The notes beneath the pieces were generated by a model. That model ran no database searches. It was not told where the DNA came from and was given only the letters and a program-made list of their open reading frames with translations. DNA of 43,859 nt, from positions 1 to 43,859 of the forward strand of contig JAHZKG010000066.1 in assembly GCA_022600515.1 (NCBI GenBank), given 5' to 3'. The stretch's first letter is position 1, and each line of letters starts with the position of its first letter. This document shows positions 16,560 through 26,093 of the stretch, piece by piece. The position numbers and the translations under genes were made by a program. The stretch is from Gammaproteobacteria bacterium. GTDB taxonomy: Bacteria; Pseudomonadota; Gammaproteobacteria; Legionellales; Legionellaceae.

Positions 16560-17858
16560 CTATTCTGAAGCACTCGCCTCTCGTGGTGTCATACGCGGTA
16601 GCAACAACCAATAGGTGCCTTTGTTTTTCATCCGGCCTGCAATTTCACCGGCTTCAGGACCACTGCCCCAAAACACATCGCCTCGAACAGGCCCTTTAAT
16701 TGCCCCGCCAGTGTCTTGTGCAACAAACAAGCGTTTGAGCGGCACTTGTTCTTCTTTTTTCTCAGCATTAGGCCGTGTTGTATTCAACCAGACAGGTGTG
16801 CCGAGTGGCACCCATGAGCGATCAACAGCCAAGGAATATCCAGCGCTTAAAAAGACCCCCTGTGCGCCACGCGCCACTGCTTTTTGCTGTTTTTCAAAAA
16901 ATACAAACGATTTGTTTTTGTTAATCACTTCCATCATTTTATCAGGGTGCTCTTCAAAATAAGCCCGAATATTTTGCATGGACGCTGTATCTGAACTCAT
17001 CACCCCTTGTTTAATTAACACACTGGCAATTGAGGTATAGGCTGCGCCATTTTGACCTGCATACCCAATAAATACCTCTTCACCATTGGGAAGCCTAATT
17101 AAACCTGAGCCTTGAATCTCTAAAAACAATCGGTCTAAATGATCATCTAACCAAACCAAAACCGGTGCAAATTTTTCAATAGCACCTGCTGTAATTTCTT
17201 CACGTGTATGAAACGGATAAATATGATGACCTTCTACGCGCCCGACAACTTTTCTATCTGGCGCTGAATTATCAAATTCACTTAAACGAAAGGTAACCCA
17301 GTTGCTCGGCAATGCATAAATTGGCACCGTATGTTTTTCTGTTCGTTTCAAGCTGCCTTGTATAATAGGCACATAATAACCTGTAAATAAGCCTTCAACC
17401 GGCTCTTCTTCGTGAAACTCACCTGGATTAAACCAGGCCTCAAAAAATGTTTTAAGTTCAGCATTGGAAGGATTTGACAGTTTTTTTGCTGCACGACACA
17501 CAGGGTACCAATTGCCTGCCTTCAGTGGAAAATGTTGGCTTCCTACGTCTTTACCTATGGGCTGCCTTAAAAACACGTCACATGATAAAAGAAAGGGTTT
17601 AAACGAGGGCGTTAAATCGGTTGTGTCCCAACCGGATAAAGCATTAAAAGATGCTGCCTGCTTCCATTCAATTTTAGATGCTTTAGGTGGCTCTTCTGGT
17701 AATGGCTCCGGCGTTTTGACAGGCGTTTCAACAGGCGCTTTAGTGGGCTCTTTAATAGGGGTTATACTTTTTCTTAATTCGAATACCCATATCGATGTGA
17801 ACACAAGCATGACCAATACAAATAATACACGCAATATATTAATATGATTTTTTTTCAT
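16560..17858 (-). CDS. mltA: Membrane-bound lytic murein transglycosylase A
   Basis: MltA cleaves peptidoglycan glycan strands with formation of 1,6-anhydro-muramic acid. Family motifs in order: EGLFTGYYVPIIQGS, EGHHIYPFHTREEI, FLEIQGSGLIRLPNGEE and YAGQNGAAYTSI. The C-terminal 3D domain follows, with VAQDTGGAIKGPVRGDVFWG (catalytic Asp in QDTGG). The length of 432 residues is somewhat above typical. The N-terminus carries one membrane segment (residues 7-25) and a Pro/Thr/Glu-rich linker rather than a lipobox, so the protein is probably inner-membrane anchored instead of an outer-membrane lipoprotein. It is the last gene of the fmdB-DUF502-mscK-mutH-mltA operon, 13 bases after mutH. Confidence 0.95.
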   Translation of the reverse strand: MKKNHINILRVLFVLVMLVFTSIWVFELRKSITPIKEPTKAPVETPVKTPEPLPEEPPKASKIEWKQAASFNALSGWDTTDLTPSFKPFLLSCDVFLRQPIGKDVGSQHFPLKAGNWYPVCRAAKKLSNPSNAELKTFFEAWFNPGEFHEEEPVEGLFTGYYVPIIQGSLKRTEKHTVPIYALPSNWVTFRLSEFDNSAPDRKVVGRVEGHHIYPFHTREEITAGAIEKFAPVLVWLDDHLDRLFLEIQGSGLIRLPNGEEVFIGYAGQNGAAYTSIASVLIKQGVMSSDTASMQNIRAYFEEHPDKMMEVINKNKSFVFFEKQQKAVARGAQGVFLSAGYSLAVDRSWVPLGTPVWLNTTRPNAEKKEEQVPLKRLFVAQDTGGAIKGPVRGDVFWGSGPEAGEIAGRMKNKGTYWLLLPRMTPREASASE

Positions 17859-17871
17859 GCACCCACCTAAA

Positions 17872-18531
17872 TTAAACCATCATTTGCTCTGTAAATGACG
17901 GTCTTAAATAAAACCCTCTTGGTAAAGTTAACACCTTACACCCGTCCTCATCAAAACCGTAACACAATGAACGCGCATTTGCAGCCTTAGGACGCACTTG
18001 TAAATACACCCCCATACGCGCATCAACATCAGCTAACTTGCCTCGCCCCAACATAAAACTTAAATCATGCCAGTCTTTCTCAAGAATTGCTTTGTTTTTC
18101 ATATCCGCTGACCAAATAAACCCGCGTCCAATACGACGATGCGGGAATGGAACTGTTTTATCTCCTTCAACCGGCAACCAAAGCACCCGTTTCAATTTTG
18201 AGTAACATTGAGAGGTTTCCCAGGTTTCTTGATGAATCGTGAGTAAATTAATGCTCGTCACAAAGGTCGATTCAATTGGCTTTCCTTGCAGGCCAACTGG
18301 CAGCGTTTTTAATTCAATGCCTAGGTGATGAAAATCAGGTTTTGCTGCATTGCCTGCGGTTGTGCCTAAGATACGTTCAATCATCCCACCAACCCATCCT
18401 TTTCGTTTTAATGGATCCATAGGAACAAGGACACTAAGACGCGCGGCGAGTGCTGAAAAACTTAAGCCTTCTATCTCACGACAACGGTTTAACAACTCGT
18501 CTTCATTGTGTGGGGGAGCTTGTATTATCAT
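17872..18531 (-). CDS. mutH: DNA mismatch repair endonuclease MutH
   Basis: MutH nicks the unmethylated strand at hemimethylated GATC sites once activated by MutS and MutL. The catalytic triad pattern is present: PDFHHLGIELKTLP gives the Asp, Glu and Lys. The length of 219 residues and the C-terminal region (LPRGFYLRPSFTE) fit the family. MutH exists only in some gammaproteobacteria that use Dam methylation, so it implies a Dam methylase elsewhere in this genome. The gene overlaps the preceding channel gene by 29 bases and precedes mltA by 13 bases. Confidence 0.95.
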   Translation of the reverse strand: MIIQAPPHNEDELLNRCREIEGLSFSALAARLSVLVPMDPLKRKGWVGGMIERILGTTAGNAAKPDFHHLGIELKTLPVGLQGKPIESTFVTSINLLTIHQETWETSQCYSKLKRVLWLPVEGDKTVPFPHRRIGRGFIWSADMKNKAILEKDWHDLSFMLGRGKLADVDARMGVYLQVRPKAANARSLCYGFDEDGCKVLTLPRGFYLRPSFTEQMMV

Positions 18532-21430
18532 CTTTTCCCTGAACAGCGGTATCTATTTCAACCCGAAAAGGAGGTACAGGCGCATGAATGCCTGCAGCTT
18601 TAAACTGCGCCATAATAGCCAATAAAACCTCGGAGCGCACTGCAACGCGTAGATTCAATTGAATATTGATAAAATACCGTACTTCAAATTCTATCAGTGC
18701 CTCATCAATATTTTTTAAAAACACTTGAAATGGCGGCTCTTTTAAAATACCAGGAATAATATCCAGCACATCAAAAATCAGCTGTCGAACCAAGGCCGGA
18801 TCATCCACACGGTTTACTTTTATCGGTAATACAGTACGTACGACACCATCTTGGTGGGTCCAATTGGTGACTGGTTTATTAAACGTTTCTGCATTAGGAA
18901 TTAAAACATCCATTTTATCCCATGATGAAACACGCATAGAACGAATGCCAATATGTGCAACGCGTCCTTCGTATTCACCCAATGTAATCAAGTCCCCTTC
19001 TCTTACGGGGCGCTCAATTAAGAGCATTAAGCCGCCGACAATATTACTTGCAAAATCACGTAGCCCAAAGCCCATACCAACGGCAAGCCCACCCAACACC
19101 ATACCCATGCCGGTTAAATCGACCCCTAAAACTCGAAGAAAAATAAACACACCAGTCAAGATTAAAGTATATTGTGTAAATACGGAAACACTATTTCGAA
19201 TAGAAGCGTCTACTATTCGTCGATAGAGCCAACGATAACAAAACTCACGAGTCCATTTAGAAAGCCAAATTAAAACCAATAAAACAATCGATGCTGCAAT
19301 CACACTAAACACTGTAATATGCACTTCAGCGCCACTAAAAATTTGATAATGCCCTGCTGTTTTAATATTCGTGAGCATGGCAAATTCCCAGTTCTCTTTA
19401 AAGCCCCTGAAAACAATCACAACACCCAACAATAGAAGCGCAAAGTGCAGCCATTTTTCAAGCGGTTTAATAATTGCTTCAACCCATAACCACCCGTTGT
19501 GAAGCTTCGAAACCATACGCTCTGAGAGTAAATCTAAAAAATCATTCAGTAATTCGCGCAGTAAAACATAAGCACTTAGAACCAATAAAAAATAGGCCTG
19601 GTAACGCGCCAAAGTCCAAGCGAAATGCACGTAACCAAATAAACCAATCAGTGCTGTGGTTAGCAAACTGAGCGGTATAAGATAACTTAAAAAAGAAAGC
19701 AAGTGCCTAAATGGCCGTTTATTAGCATGCAGCCATAAATAAAATAATTCTGAGAAAGTATCTCTACTTTTCCAAAGCACCCAGGCAATCGCGAACAAAA
19801 ATAGCATAAACATGCGATTGAACACATCTTGTAATAGCAACGACAGGGGTAATTCTTGGCCTACGATCATAAGGCCTGTTGCCCATGCCCCCATAAAAAA
19901 GAGCCATTTAAATCGCCGATATAACGTCATTTCATGTTGTGGTACATCACTCACTCGCTCCAATAAAACAAGCCGCGCAATTCCATTAAACTGTCGGTAA
20001 ACAAGCCAAAGCAATAATAAATGAAATAATAACTGCGCTTGCAAGAAAATTACTTGATTAATAAGCAAACCCATCATCAATAACATGACCAATAAAAACT
20101 GCGGCAAACTCCGATAAATAAGCAACAAAGCACCATCATATAAGTGCCCGGAGAAACGTGACCGTGTTTTCTCTTGTGTTACCTGACGTAACAAGCGCCG
20201 TAACGCCATAAACAGCACTAAAACCGACAAGAGCATTGCCCAAAACAACGCTTTTTTCCCGCTGTCTTCCCATAAATAATTCTCAAGCATTTTTGTAAAC
20301 AGCGCTCGAGGGTAATGATAAAATTGAAGCGGCACTTGCGTTATTTGCTTCATAACGCCTCTCATAGACACTTGTTTATAATCTTTAAATCGTTGGTGTG
20401 CGCTCCGCTGTTTTTTCAAATCAGCTTGTTTTTCTCCTATTACTTTCTTAACTGACGTGTTCAAGACATCAACCGCGACCATCAGCTGACTCATTTGCGT
20501 TATTAGCTTTGTCACATTTTGTTTATTGACTTCAGCAGACAAGATAACATCGTCTGCTGTTAAAACGTGTTGCATGTTCAGTAGAGCCTTATGCATTGCT
20601 TCTAATTGAACATCAGCACGTACGTAGGTATTTAACATTGCCTCAAGCGCTTTCAATTCTTGCGGTTTACTTAAAAAAGTATAATCTGCTTCAGCTAAGT
20701 TCATTTCCCACTGAGTCAACATGATTTGATGATCAATTAATAAAATTTCTTGGTTATTTGAAAGCAACAGACCTTCATGTTCAGGTCTTTGACTTTCTTT
20801 TTGCAGCGCCGGTTTTTTTTGATGTTCAAGCTTTATATTTTTTTCGTATAACTCGGCTCGTTTTTGAATAAGCTCAGTAATGGATGCTTGTTTGGATTGA
20901 ATTACATCATTCTTTTTCTCTGCGGCTCCCCATAAAATCAACTGTTGCTCACGCTTATCTAATATTTTTTGATACCGAGCAACAAGGGCTAAATTACTCT
21001 CTATTAACTCTATTGCTTTAGCGTTTATTTGAATCAATACACTCATCTGATTAACAGATTCTTGAAGCACGACCGCTTCTGAGGCAGAAGAAGGAGATTG
21101 CTTAATATGCTTTAAACGTGAATCTAGATCAGCTTTCTTTTTTTCTTGAATGACTAAAAACGCACGCAAGGTTGAAACTTTTGCGTTAACCAAGGCTTGT
21201 TGTGCTCTCACCTCTGTCTTTTGCTTGGCCGCTGTCTCATGCGTAATGGGGGGCGTAGATGAGCGCAAGGTGCTGTTTGTTAAAGTAAGATTCACTTTTT
21301 CTGCTGCAAGATATTCAATAAACTTGCTCGATGTCTCATCTTGCACAGCAGCGCCTGGTACACTCCATATAAAACACAGGACCATCAAACAGCTTTTTAA
21401 AAACAAAAAAAACGACGACTTTTTGTTCAT
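18503..21430 (-). CDS. Large mechanosensitive channel, MscS family (MscK-like)
   Basis: This 975-residue protein releases solutes under hypo-osmotic stress, by family. It starts with a signal peptide (MNKKSSFFLFLKSCLMVLCFIW...). A long periplasmic coiled-coil region rich in Gln, Lys and Glu (about 30-345) and many membrane helices (about 380-760) follow. The C-terminal MscS core is clear: the pore helix with VLGGLAVGMGFGLRDFASNIVGG, then ERPVREGDLITLGEYEGRV and the SWDKMDVLIPNAETF beta domain. Size and layout resemble MscK/MscM more than small MscS. The gene lies 15 bases after the DUF502 gene and overlaps mutH by 29 bases. Confidence 0.92.
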   Translation of the reverse strand: MNKKSSFFLFLKSCLMVLCFIWSVPGAAVQDETSSKFIEYLAAEKVNLTLTNSTLRSSTPPITHETAAKQKTEVRAQQALVNAKVSTLRAFLVIQEKKKADLDSRLKHIKQSPSSASEAVVLQESVNQMSVLIQINAKAIELIESNLALVARYQKILDKREQQLILWGAAEKKNDVIQSKQASITELIQKRAELYEKNIKLEHQKKPALQKESQRPEHEGLLLSNNQEILLIDHQIMLTQWEMNLAEADYTFLSKPQELKALEAMLNTYVRADVQLEAMHKALLNMQHVLTADDVILSAEVNKQNVTKLITQMSQLMVAVDVLNTSVKKVIGEKQADLKKQRSAHQRFKDYKQVSMRGVMKQITQVPLQFYHYPRALFTKMLENYLWEDSGKKALFWAMLLSVLVLFMALRRLLRQVTQEKTRSRFSGHLYDGALLLIYRSLPQFLLVMLLMMGLLINQVIFLQAQLLFHLLLLWLVYRQFNGIARLVLLERVSDVPQHEMTLYRRFKWLFFMGAWATGLMIVGQELPLSLLLQDVFNRMFMLFLFAIAWVLWKSRDTFSELFYLWLHANKRPFRHLLSFLSYLIPLSLLTTALIGLFGYVHFAWTLARYQAYFLLVLSAYVLLRELLNDFLDLLSERMVSKLHNGWLWVEAIIKPLEKWLHFALLLLGVVIVFRGFKENWEFAMLTNIKTAGHYQIFSGAEVHITVFSVIAASIVLLVLIWLSKWTREFCYRWLYRRIVDASIRNSVSVFTQYTLILTGVFIFLRVLGVDLTGMGMVLGGLAVGMGFGLRDFASNIVGGLMLLIERPVREGDLITLGEYEGRVAHIGIRSMRVSSWDKMDVLIPNAETFNKPVTNWTHQDGVVRTVLPIKVNRVDDPALVRQLIFDVLDIIPGILKEPPFQVFLKNIDEALIEFEVRYFINIQLNLRVAVRSEVLLAIMAQFKAAGIHAPVPPFRVEIDTAVQGKDDNTSSPTQ

Positions 21431-21445
21431 ATTTGAACCTATTAA

Positions 21446-22057
21446 TTAAGTGGGTTTTTTTGTTTGCATCACCCCAAGTGAGATAACTAACTTTAACGCA
21501 TCATCAATGCTCATGGAAAGATCTGTCGCTGAAGATTTCGCAATCATCATTAAGAAACCAGAGGTTGGGTTAGGTGTTGTAGGCACAAAAATAGACAGCA
21601 TCTCTTCACCTGTGCGCGCACAGACTTCAGGATTCGCAACCCCTGTTTGAAAGGCAATGGTCCACAGGCCTTTTCGTGGATATTCAATTAATAATACTTT
21701 TCGAAAGGCTTGGCTATTACTAGAGAATACCGTTTCCATAACTTGTTTGGTGGCACTATAAATAGAACGAACCAACGGAATGCGATCTAAAATAGCCTCG
21801 CTCCAATGCATTAATCTTTGTCCTAAAAAATTAGTTGCAATCAATCCCGTTAAAAACAAAAGAACCAACGAAAAAAGCACGCCAAACCCTGGTATATGAA
21901 CCCCTAATAATTGCTCAGGATGGTAGGCAGCGGGAAGTAACGCAATCGATTGGTCTAGTAAATCAACAATGAATCGCAACACCACCAAGGTTACAATTAC
22001 GGGCAGCCAAACCACAAGCCCTGCTAATAAATAACTACGAATGGACTTGGTTTTCAA
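21446..22057 (-). CDS. DUF502 family inner-membrane protein
   Basis: Two N-terminal membrane helices (about residues 8-30 and 55-80) are followed by the conserved [35 protein letters not shown] block, which defines DUF502. The soluble C-terminal part ([19 protein letters not shown]) is also typical. Function is not established for the family. It overlaps the fmdB-type gene by 4 bases, a pairing I know from other gammaproteobacteria, where the pair often precedes aspS; here aspS is absent and the channel gene follows instead. Confidence 0.92.
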   Translation of the reverse strand: MKTKSIRSYLLAGLVVWLPVIVTLVVLRFIVDLLDQSIALLPAAYHPEQLLGVHIPGFGVLFSLVLLFLTGLIATNFLGQRLMHWSEAILDRIPLVRSIYSATKQVMETVFSSNSQAFRKVLLIEYPRKGLWTIAFQTGVANPEVCARTGEEMLSIFVPTTPNPTSGFLMMIAKSSATDLSMSIDDALKLVISLGVMQTKKPT

Positions 22058-22329
22058 TCCTTACTCCCTGCTGTTTTTTTTGCTTCTTTCGGCTTTTTTT
22101 CTGTTGTTGTTTCGTTCTTATCTGACTTGTCCGCTTCTTTCTTTGGCTTATCTTTAAAATCGGTCACATACCATCCAGTACCTTTTAACTGAAAAGCGGC
22201 TGCAGACACCAATTTATCTACTGTGTTTTGGCCACACTCAGGGCATTGCTTGATGGGTTCATCACTCATTTTTTGTAGTTTATCGAAGGTATGCTGGCAT
22301 GCATTACATTGGTACTCATAAATCGGCAT
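22054..22329 (-). CDS. FmdB-type zinc ribbon protein
   Basis: This 91-residue protein starts [19 protein letters not shown] and has a second pair of cysteines in CPECGQ, the four-Cys zinc ribbon of the FmdB family. After the [13 protein letters not shown] segment the tail is a run of Lys, Glu, Asp and Thr, probably disordered. The name derives from a putative regulator of formamidase genes, but the actual role is unknown. It is the first gene of a five-gene minus-strand operon. Confidence 0.93.
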   Translation of the reverse strand: MPIYEYQCNACQHTFDKLQKMSDEPIKQCPECGQNTVDKLVSAAAFQLKGTGWYVTDFKDKPKKEADKSDKNETTTEKKPKEAKKTAGSKD

Positions 22330-22486
22330 AGAAAACGCTCACATCACTGATTATTAAATAGATTATGAGTTTAAGTTTACCTTAAAAACCTTACAGGCTG
22401 TAGTGATTTAATCTGATAAACTGCATTAAAAAATGTTTTTTCAAGCAAATAAACTATGATGAAATAAAACATAAGGAGTACTTTCC

Positions 22487-22646
22487 GTGCCTAAAGAAAA
22501 ACCAAAAAAACCAGAGTATAAGCTTAAAGGAACATTAGGTATGGTCGAAAATTGAATTTAAAGAAACAGCTAAAACTATACGTGATGCAGCATCAGCTCC
22601 AACAGAAGATAACTTAGCAAATCAATCAACAGGCTCAAGAGGGTAG
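22487..22646 (+). pseudogene. Small gene broken by a frameshift, about 52 codons
   Basis: A GTG start at 22487 has a good ribosome binding site (AAGGAG about 8 bases upstream) and opens MPKEKPKKPEYKLKG, ending in TGA at 22553-22555. The adjacent frame continues at once with IEFKETAKTIRDAASAPTED and stops at 22644-22646. Removing one A from the run at 22548-22550 would join both parts into one hydrophilic protein of about 52 residues. The family is unknown. It lies between the fmdB operon (diverging) and bioA (converging). A 22-residue peptide from the first part alone could still be made. Confidence 0.5.
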
Positions 22647-22658
22647 TACAGGCCCCTC

Positions 22659-23987
22659 TTAAAAAACCGCCTGAATCGCCGATTCTGTTATATGCGCTAA
22701 ATCATCAATTACTTTTTTATCCGTGGTAAGCGGTGGAAACCAATACAGTGTATTGCCCAGTGGCCTTAACAACGCGCCTCGTGCTAATGCCGCGCGGGAC
22801 AAAGCACGCCCTATCGGTTGAGAATTTTCTGGCCAAATTAAATCCCCTGCCACCATGCCGCCTAATGCCCTAATGTTTTTAATACGTCCAGTGCTCGCTG
22901 CAACGTGTTCAAAGCAATGTTTCATATACACACCCAATGCGTGGGCTTTGTCTGCAATATGCATTGCCTCCATGTGTTGAAGCGTTGCGAGCGCTGCTGC
23001 AACACCCAGCGCATGCCCTGTATAGGTATGCGAATGTAAAAACGGATTCTCTGGATTTTCTTCAAATAAATTATATATCTCAGCGTCGATTAAAACGCAA
23101 CTGAGCGGCATGGTGCCAGCCGTTAACGCTTTTGATAAACAAATTAAATCGGGACTCACCCCTGCATGCTCCGAGGCCAACATACGCCCTGTTCGGCCTA
23201 AGCCTGTCATGATTTCATCTGCTATAAAATAAACCTGATGCTGGGTTGCCCAGGCTTTTAATCGCCTTAGAAAATCAGCACTATAAACTTTCATACCCCC
23301 TGCGCCCTGCACAATAGGCTCAACAATGATGCCGCATACGCTCTCTTTAATCGCGTCTAATTGCTTTTCAATACTTGGCCACACAGCACTGCAATCAGAC
23401 CATAAGGGATCGGCCTCGCCTGAAACATAAGGCAAATCACGTAACATATGGCATGCCACCCCCATGCCTTCGAAAGGCTGCTTATAACAAGAGACATCAC
23501 TCACACTTAACGTTGCGATGGTTTCACCATGATACCCATTCGACAACCCTATAAACGCACGGCGTTCAGGGCAGCCTCGAAGTTGCATGGCATGCAGTGC
23601 AAGTTTTAAGGCAATTTCAACTGCTGATGAGCCATCACTTGCAAAAAATACGTGTTGTTTTTCGGTTATTTCTACTAATTTTTCAGCTAGTTCCACTTGC
23701 GCTGTGTAGGTTGTGTTCGCACCAATAACATGCTCAAACTGACCCAATTGCGTTTCAATCGCAGCAATAACAGGTTTGGGTTGATGCCCAAGCGCTTTAC
23801 ACCACCAGCTCGATATCGCATCAATCACAGGCCCCTCAGGTGTATATAAATAACTCCCCGAGGCACGCTCAACCACCAAACGTGGTATTGACACCTCTGG
23901 CTTTAACGGCGTGCAGGGCGGCCAAACATGCTTCGCATCACGTGCTAGCAAATCTTGATTTAGTATTTTATCTTCAACGTTAACCAT
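22659..23987 (-). CDS. bioA: Adenosylmethionine-8-amino-7-oxononanoate aminotransferase
   Basis: BioA converts 7-keto-8-aminopelargonate to 7,8-diaminopelargonate, using S-adenosylmethionine as amino donor and pyridoxal phosphate as cofactor. Signatures: ISSWWCKALGHQ near the N-terminus, SDGSSAVEIALKLA, NGYHGETIATLSVS, IVEPIVQGAGGM, ADEIMTGLGRTG and LSKALTAGTMPLS with the cofactor lysine. The length of 442 residues is normal. It is transcribed away from bioB, and its start codon lies inside a BirA-like operator, so both directions are probably repressed by biotin through BirA. The ribosome binding site is weak. Confidence 0.96.
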   Translation of the reverse strand: MVNVEDKILNQDLLARDAKHVWPPCTPLKPEVSIPRLVVERASGSYLYTPEGPVIDAISSWWCKALGHQPKPVIAAIETQLGQFEHVIGANTTYTAQVELAEKLVEITEKQHVFFASDGSSAVEIALKLALHAMQLRGCPERRAFIGLSNGYHGETIATLSVSDVSCYKQPFEGMGVACHMLRDLPYVSGEADPLWSDCSAVWPSIEKQLDAIKESVCGIIVEPIVQGAGGMKVYSADFLRRLKAWATQHQVYFIADEIMTGLGRTGRMLASEHAGVSPDLICLSKALTAGTMPLSCVLIDAEIYNLFEENPENPFLHSHTYTGHALGVAAALATLQHMEAMHIADKAHALGVYMKHCFEHVAASTGRIKNIRALGGMVAGDLIWPENSQPIGRALSRAALARGALLRPLGNTLYWFPPLTTDKKVIDDLAHITESAIQAVF

Positions 23988-24008
23988 TTTTTATTTTTTG
24001 GTTGACAA
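23977..24008. promoter_or_regulatory. BirA operator-like inverted repeat between bioA and bioB
   Basis: GGTTGACAA (24000-24008) is one base from the GGTTTACAA half-site known for proteobacterial BirA operators. Fourteen bases to the left, ACGTTAACC (23977-23985) is a weaker match to the opposite half-site (about 6 of 9 positions). The spacing fits the known 14-15 bp. The site covers the bioA start codon and the -35 box of the bioB promoter, so binding would block both. The assignment is by motif and position. Confidence 0.65.
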
Positions 24009-24029
24009 TAATATTCCGCACTTTATCAT
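24002..24029 (+). promoter_or_regulatory. Sigma-70 promoter of the bioBFHD operon
   Basis: TTGACA at 24002-24007 is a perfect -35 box, followed after 16 bases by TATCAT at 24024-24029, one base off the -10 consensus. The bioB ATG lies 45 bases beyond the -10 box. The -35 box lies inside the BirA-like operator half-site. Confidence 0.65.
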
Positions 24030-24073
24030 GATGCAGATTCGATGCAAATATTAAATTAAACGAGACTCTTAAT

Positions 24074-25000
24074 ATGGACTTACAAGCCGTCAGCGCACTG
24101 TATACACGCCCTTTTCTTGAACTTTTATATGATGCACATACCGTGCACCGCGAACATCACCCCAAAAACACCATTCAGATGGCGCAGCTGCTAAGCATTA
24201 AAACCGGCGCATGCCCTGAAGATTGCGGGTATTGCAGTCAAAGCGGGCACCATAAAACAGACCTCAAAAAAGAAAAGCTCATGTGCTTAGATGATGTTTT
24301 AAGTCGCGCAAAAGAAGCCAAGGCCTCTGGTGCTACACGTTTTTGTATGGGGGCTGCTTGGCGGTCACCCCCTGAAAAATCCATGCCTGAACTCACAAAA
24401 ATGATTCAAACCATTAAAGCCATGGGGCTTGAAACTTGTATGACGCTTGGCATGCTTTCCAGTGAACAAGCTGGAACATTAAAAGCCGCAGGCCTTGATT
24501 TTTATAACCATAACATCGACACCTCACCCAGTTATTACGAAAAAGTAACCACTACGCGTACTTTTTCAGATAGACTTGAGACACTACAGCGCGTTCGAGA
24601 CGCTGATATTCAGGTCTGTTGCGGCGGCATTTTAGGCATAGGCGAAACGCGCGAAGACCGCATTGAATTTTTACATACACTCGCAACCTTAACCCCGCCC
24701 CCTGAAAGTGTGCCGATTAACAAACTGATGCCTGTAGAAGGCGCGCCACTTGGCAACTCACCTGAAGTTGAAGGGTTAGAACTCATTCGCACCATTGCAA
24801 GCGCGCGTATTTTAATGCCCACAAGTAAAATCCGTTTATCTGCAGGTCGAACAAATATGTCAGATGAATTACAAGCCATGGCTTTTTTTGCGGGTGCTAA
24901 TTCTGTCTTTATGGGCAGTCAACTGCTGACAACCCCTAATCCAGAAGAAACAAAAGACAATATTTTATTCGACAAATTAGGCCTATATGCTGAAGCATAA
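24074..25000 (+). CDS. bioB: Biotin synthase
   Basis: BioB is the radical-SAM enzyme that inserts sulfur into dethiobiotin to make biotin. The radical-SAM cluster motif appears as CPEDCGYCSQSG, and the auxiliary iron-sulfur cluster ligands fall in the later Cys and Arg residues (ETCMTLGML, QVCCGGILGIGE, KIRLSAGRTNM). The length of 308 residues is slightly short of the E. coli enzyme but normal. It is first in the operon and overlaps bioF by 14 bases. Confidence 0.97.
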   Translation: MDLQAVSALYTRPFLELLYDAHTVHREHHPKNTIQMAQLLSIKTGACPEDCGYCSQSGHHKTDLKKEKLMCLDDVLSRAKEAKASGATRFCMGAAWRSPPEKSMPELTKMIQTIKAMGLETCMTLGMLSSEQAGTLKAAGLDFYNHNIDTSPSYYEKVTTTRTFSDRLETLQRVRDADIQVCCGGILGIGETREDRIEFLHTLATLTPPPESVPINKLMPVEGAPLGNSPEVEGLELIRTIASARILMPTSKIRLSAGRTNMSDELQAMAFFAGANSVFMGSQLLTTPNPEETKDNILFDKLGLYAEA

Positions 25001-26093
25001 GCTCAAAGCCTATACCGCAGCGCTTGATGAAAAAAGCCTCAAGCGCTCGCCAAGCCTAATGCTTAATCACTGCCTTGATTTTAGCCGCAATGATTACCTT
25101 GCACTGACCACGAATCAACACTTAAAAACCGCCTATCAAATAGGATTCGAAAGATACCCTACAGGCAGTACAGGCTCGATGTTGGTGTCTGGCTATCATG
25201 AAACACATCAAGCTTTAGAGGCTGCTTTTGTTCAAGCGCTTCAAGTGGATGCTGCCTTGCTGTTTCCCTCGGGCTACGCCGCGAACTTAAGCATTATGCA
25301 ACTGCTTGCAAAGCTTAATATACATGCACTGATTGATAAAAACATGCATGCATCTGTTTATGATGGACTTGCTCTGAGTGGTGGCACGTACACGCGCTAT
25401 CGTGATATCGCCCAATTGAATCAAAAAAAATCTACCTGTCCGAACGATACAGTTATTATGACCGAAGGCATATTCAGTATGCATGGTGAAGCACCCGATC
25501 TTAATTTATTCCCCTCCAACTATCCACTGATAATTGATGAGGCACATGCTTTTGGCGTGCTCGGCCCTCAGGGCTTAGGTAGTGTTGCAGCGCATGGCCT
25601 AACACAAACAGAGGTTCCATTGCGGATTATTCCTTTTGGTAAAGCGCTCGGAGGTGCTGGCGCCATGGTTGCAGGAGATAAGGCATGGATAACAGCGCTG
25701 CTGCAAGCTGCAAGGCCGCTAATCTATTCAACAGCGATGAGTCCCGCGCTTGCCTACGGTTTAAATAAAGCATTCGAACTGCTTCGTGCAGCTGATAGTG
25801 CACGACTCAATCTTCACGCTAATATTCGACAGTTTAAACAGCATATAAAAAACACATCACTCACATGGGCAAACTCAGACACCCCCATTCAACAACTTCG
25901 GCTCGGCTGCCCTCAACAAGCCAACGCATATATGTTAAAACTCCAAGAAAAAAACATTCGCTGCATTGCGATGCGTGAACCCACCGTAAAGCGAGCTGAT
26001 ACCGGTTTGCGTATTGTCTTAAATAGCCGTCATACTGCCCAGCAGATTCAACAACTTTTTACGAGCTTAGAACAATGCAAAACCTCCATTTAA
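24987..26093 (+). CDS. bioF: 8-amino-7-oxononanoate synthase
   Basis: BioF condenses pimeloyl-ACP with alanine, releasing CO2, using pyridoxal phosphate. Visible signatures: SRNDYLALTTN, GSTGSMLVSGYHETHQALE, FPSGYAANLS, IDEAHAFGVLGPQGLG, and the cofactor lysine in PFGKALGGAGAMVAG. At 368 residues it is a little short of the usual 384. The ATG lies inside bioB (14-base overlap) and the 3' end overlaps bioH by 19 bases, so the operon is translationally packed. Confidence 0.96.
   Translation: MLKHKLKAYTAALDEKSLKRSPSLMLNHCLDFSRNDYLALTTNQHLKTAYQIGFERYPTGSTGSMLVSGYHETHQALEAAFVQALQVDAALLFPSGYAANLSIMQLLAKLNIHALIDKNMHASVYDGLALSGGTYTRYRDIAQLNQKKSTCPNDTVIMTEGIFSMHGEAPDLNLFPSNYPLIIDEAHAFGVLGPQGLGSVAAHGLTQTEVPLRIIPFGKALGGAGAMVAGDKAWITALLQAARPLIYSTAMSPALAYGLNKAFELLRAADSARLNLHANIRQFKQHIKNTSLTWANSDTPIQQLRLGCPQQANAYMLKLQEKNIRCIAMREPTVKRADTGLRIVLNSRHTAQQIQQLFTSLEQCKTSI

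Noticed and set aside
18350-19226. Plus-strand ORFs opposite mutH and the MscK-like gene
   Set aside because: They are antisense shadows of well-supported genes with clear family motifs.
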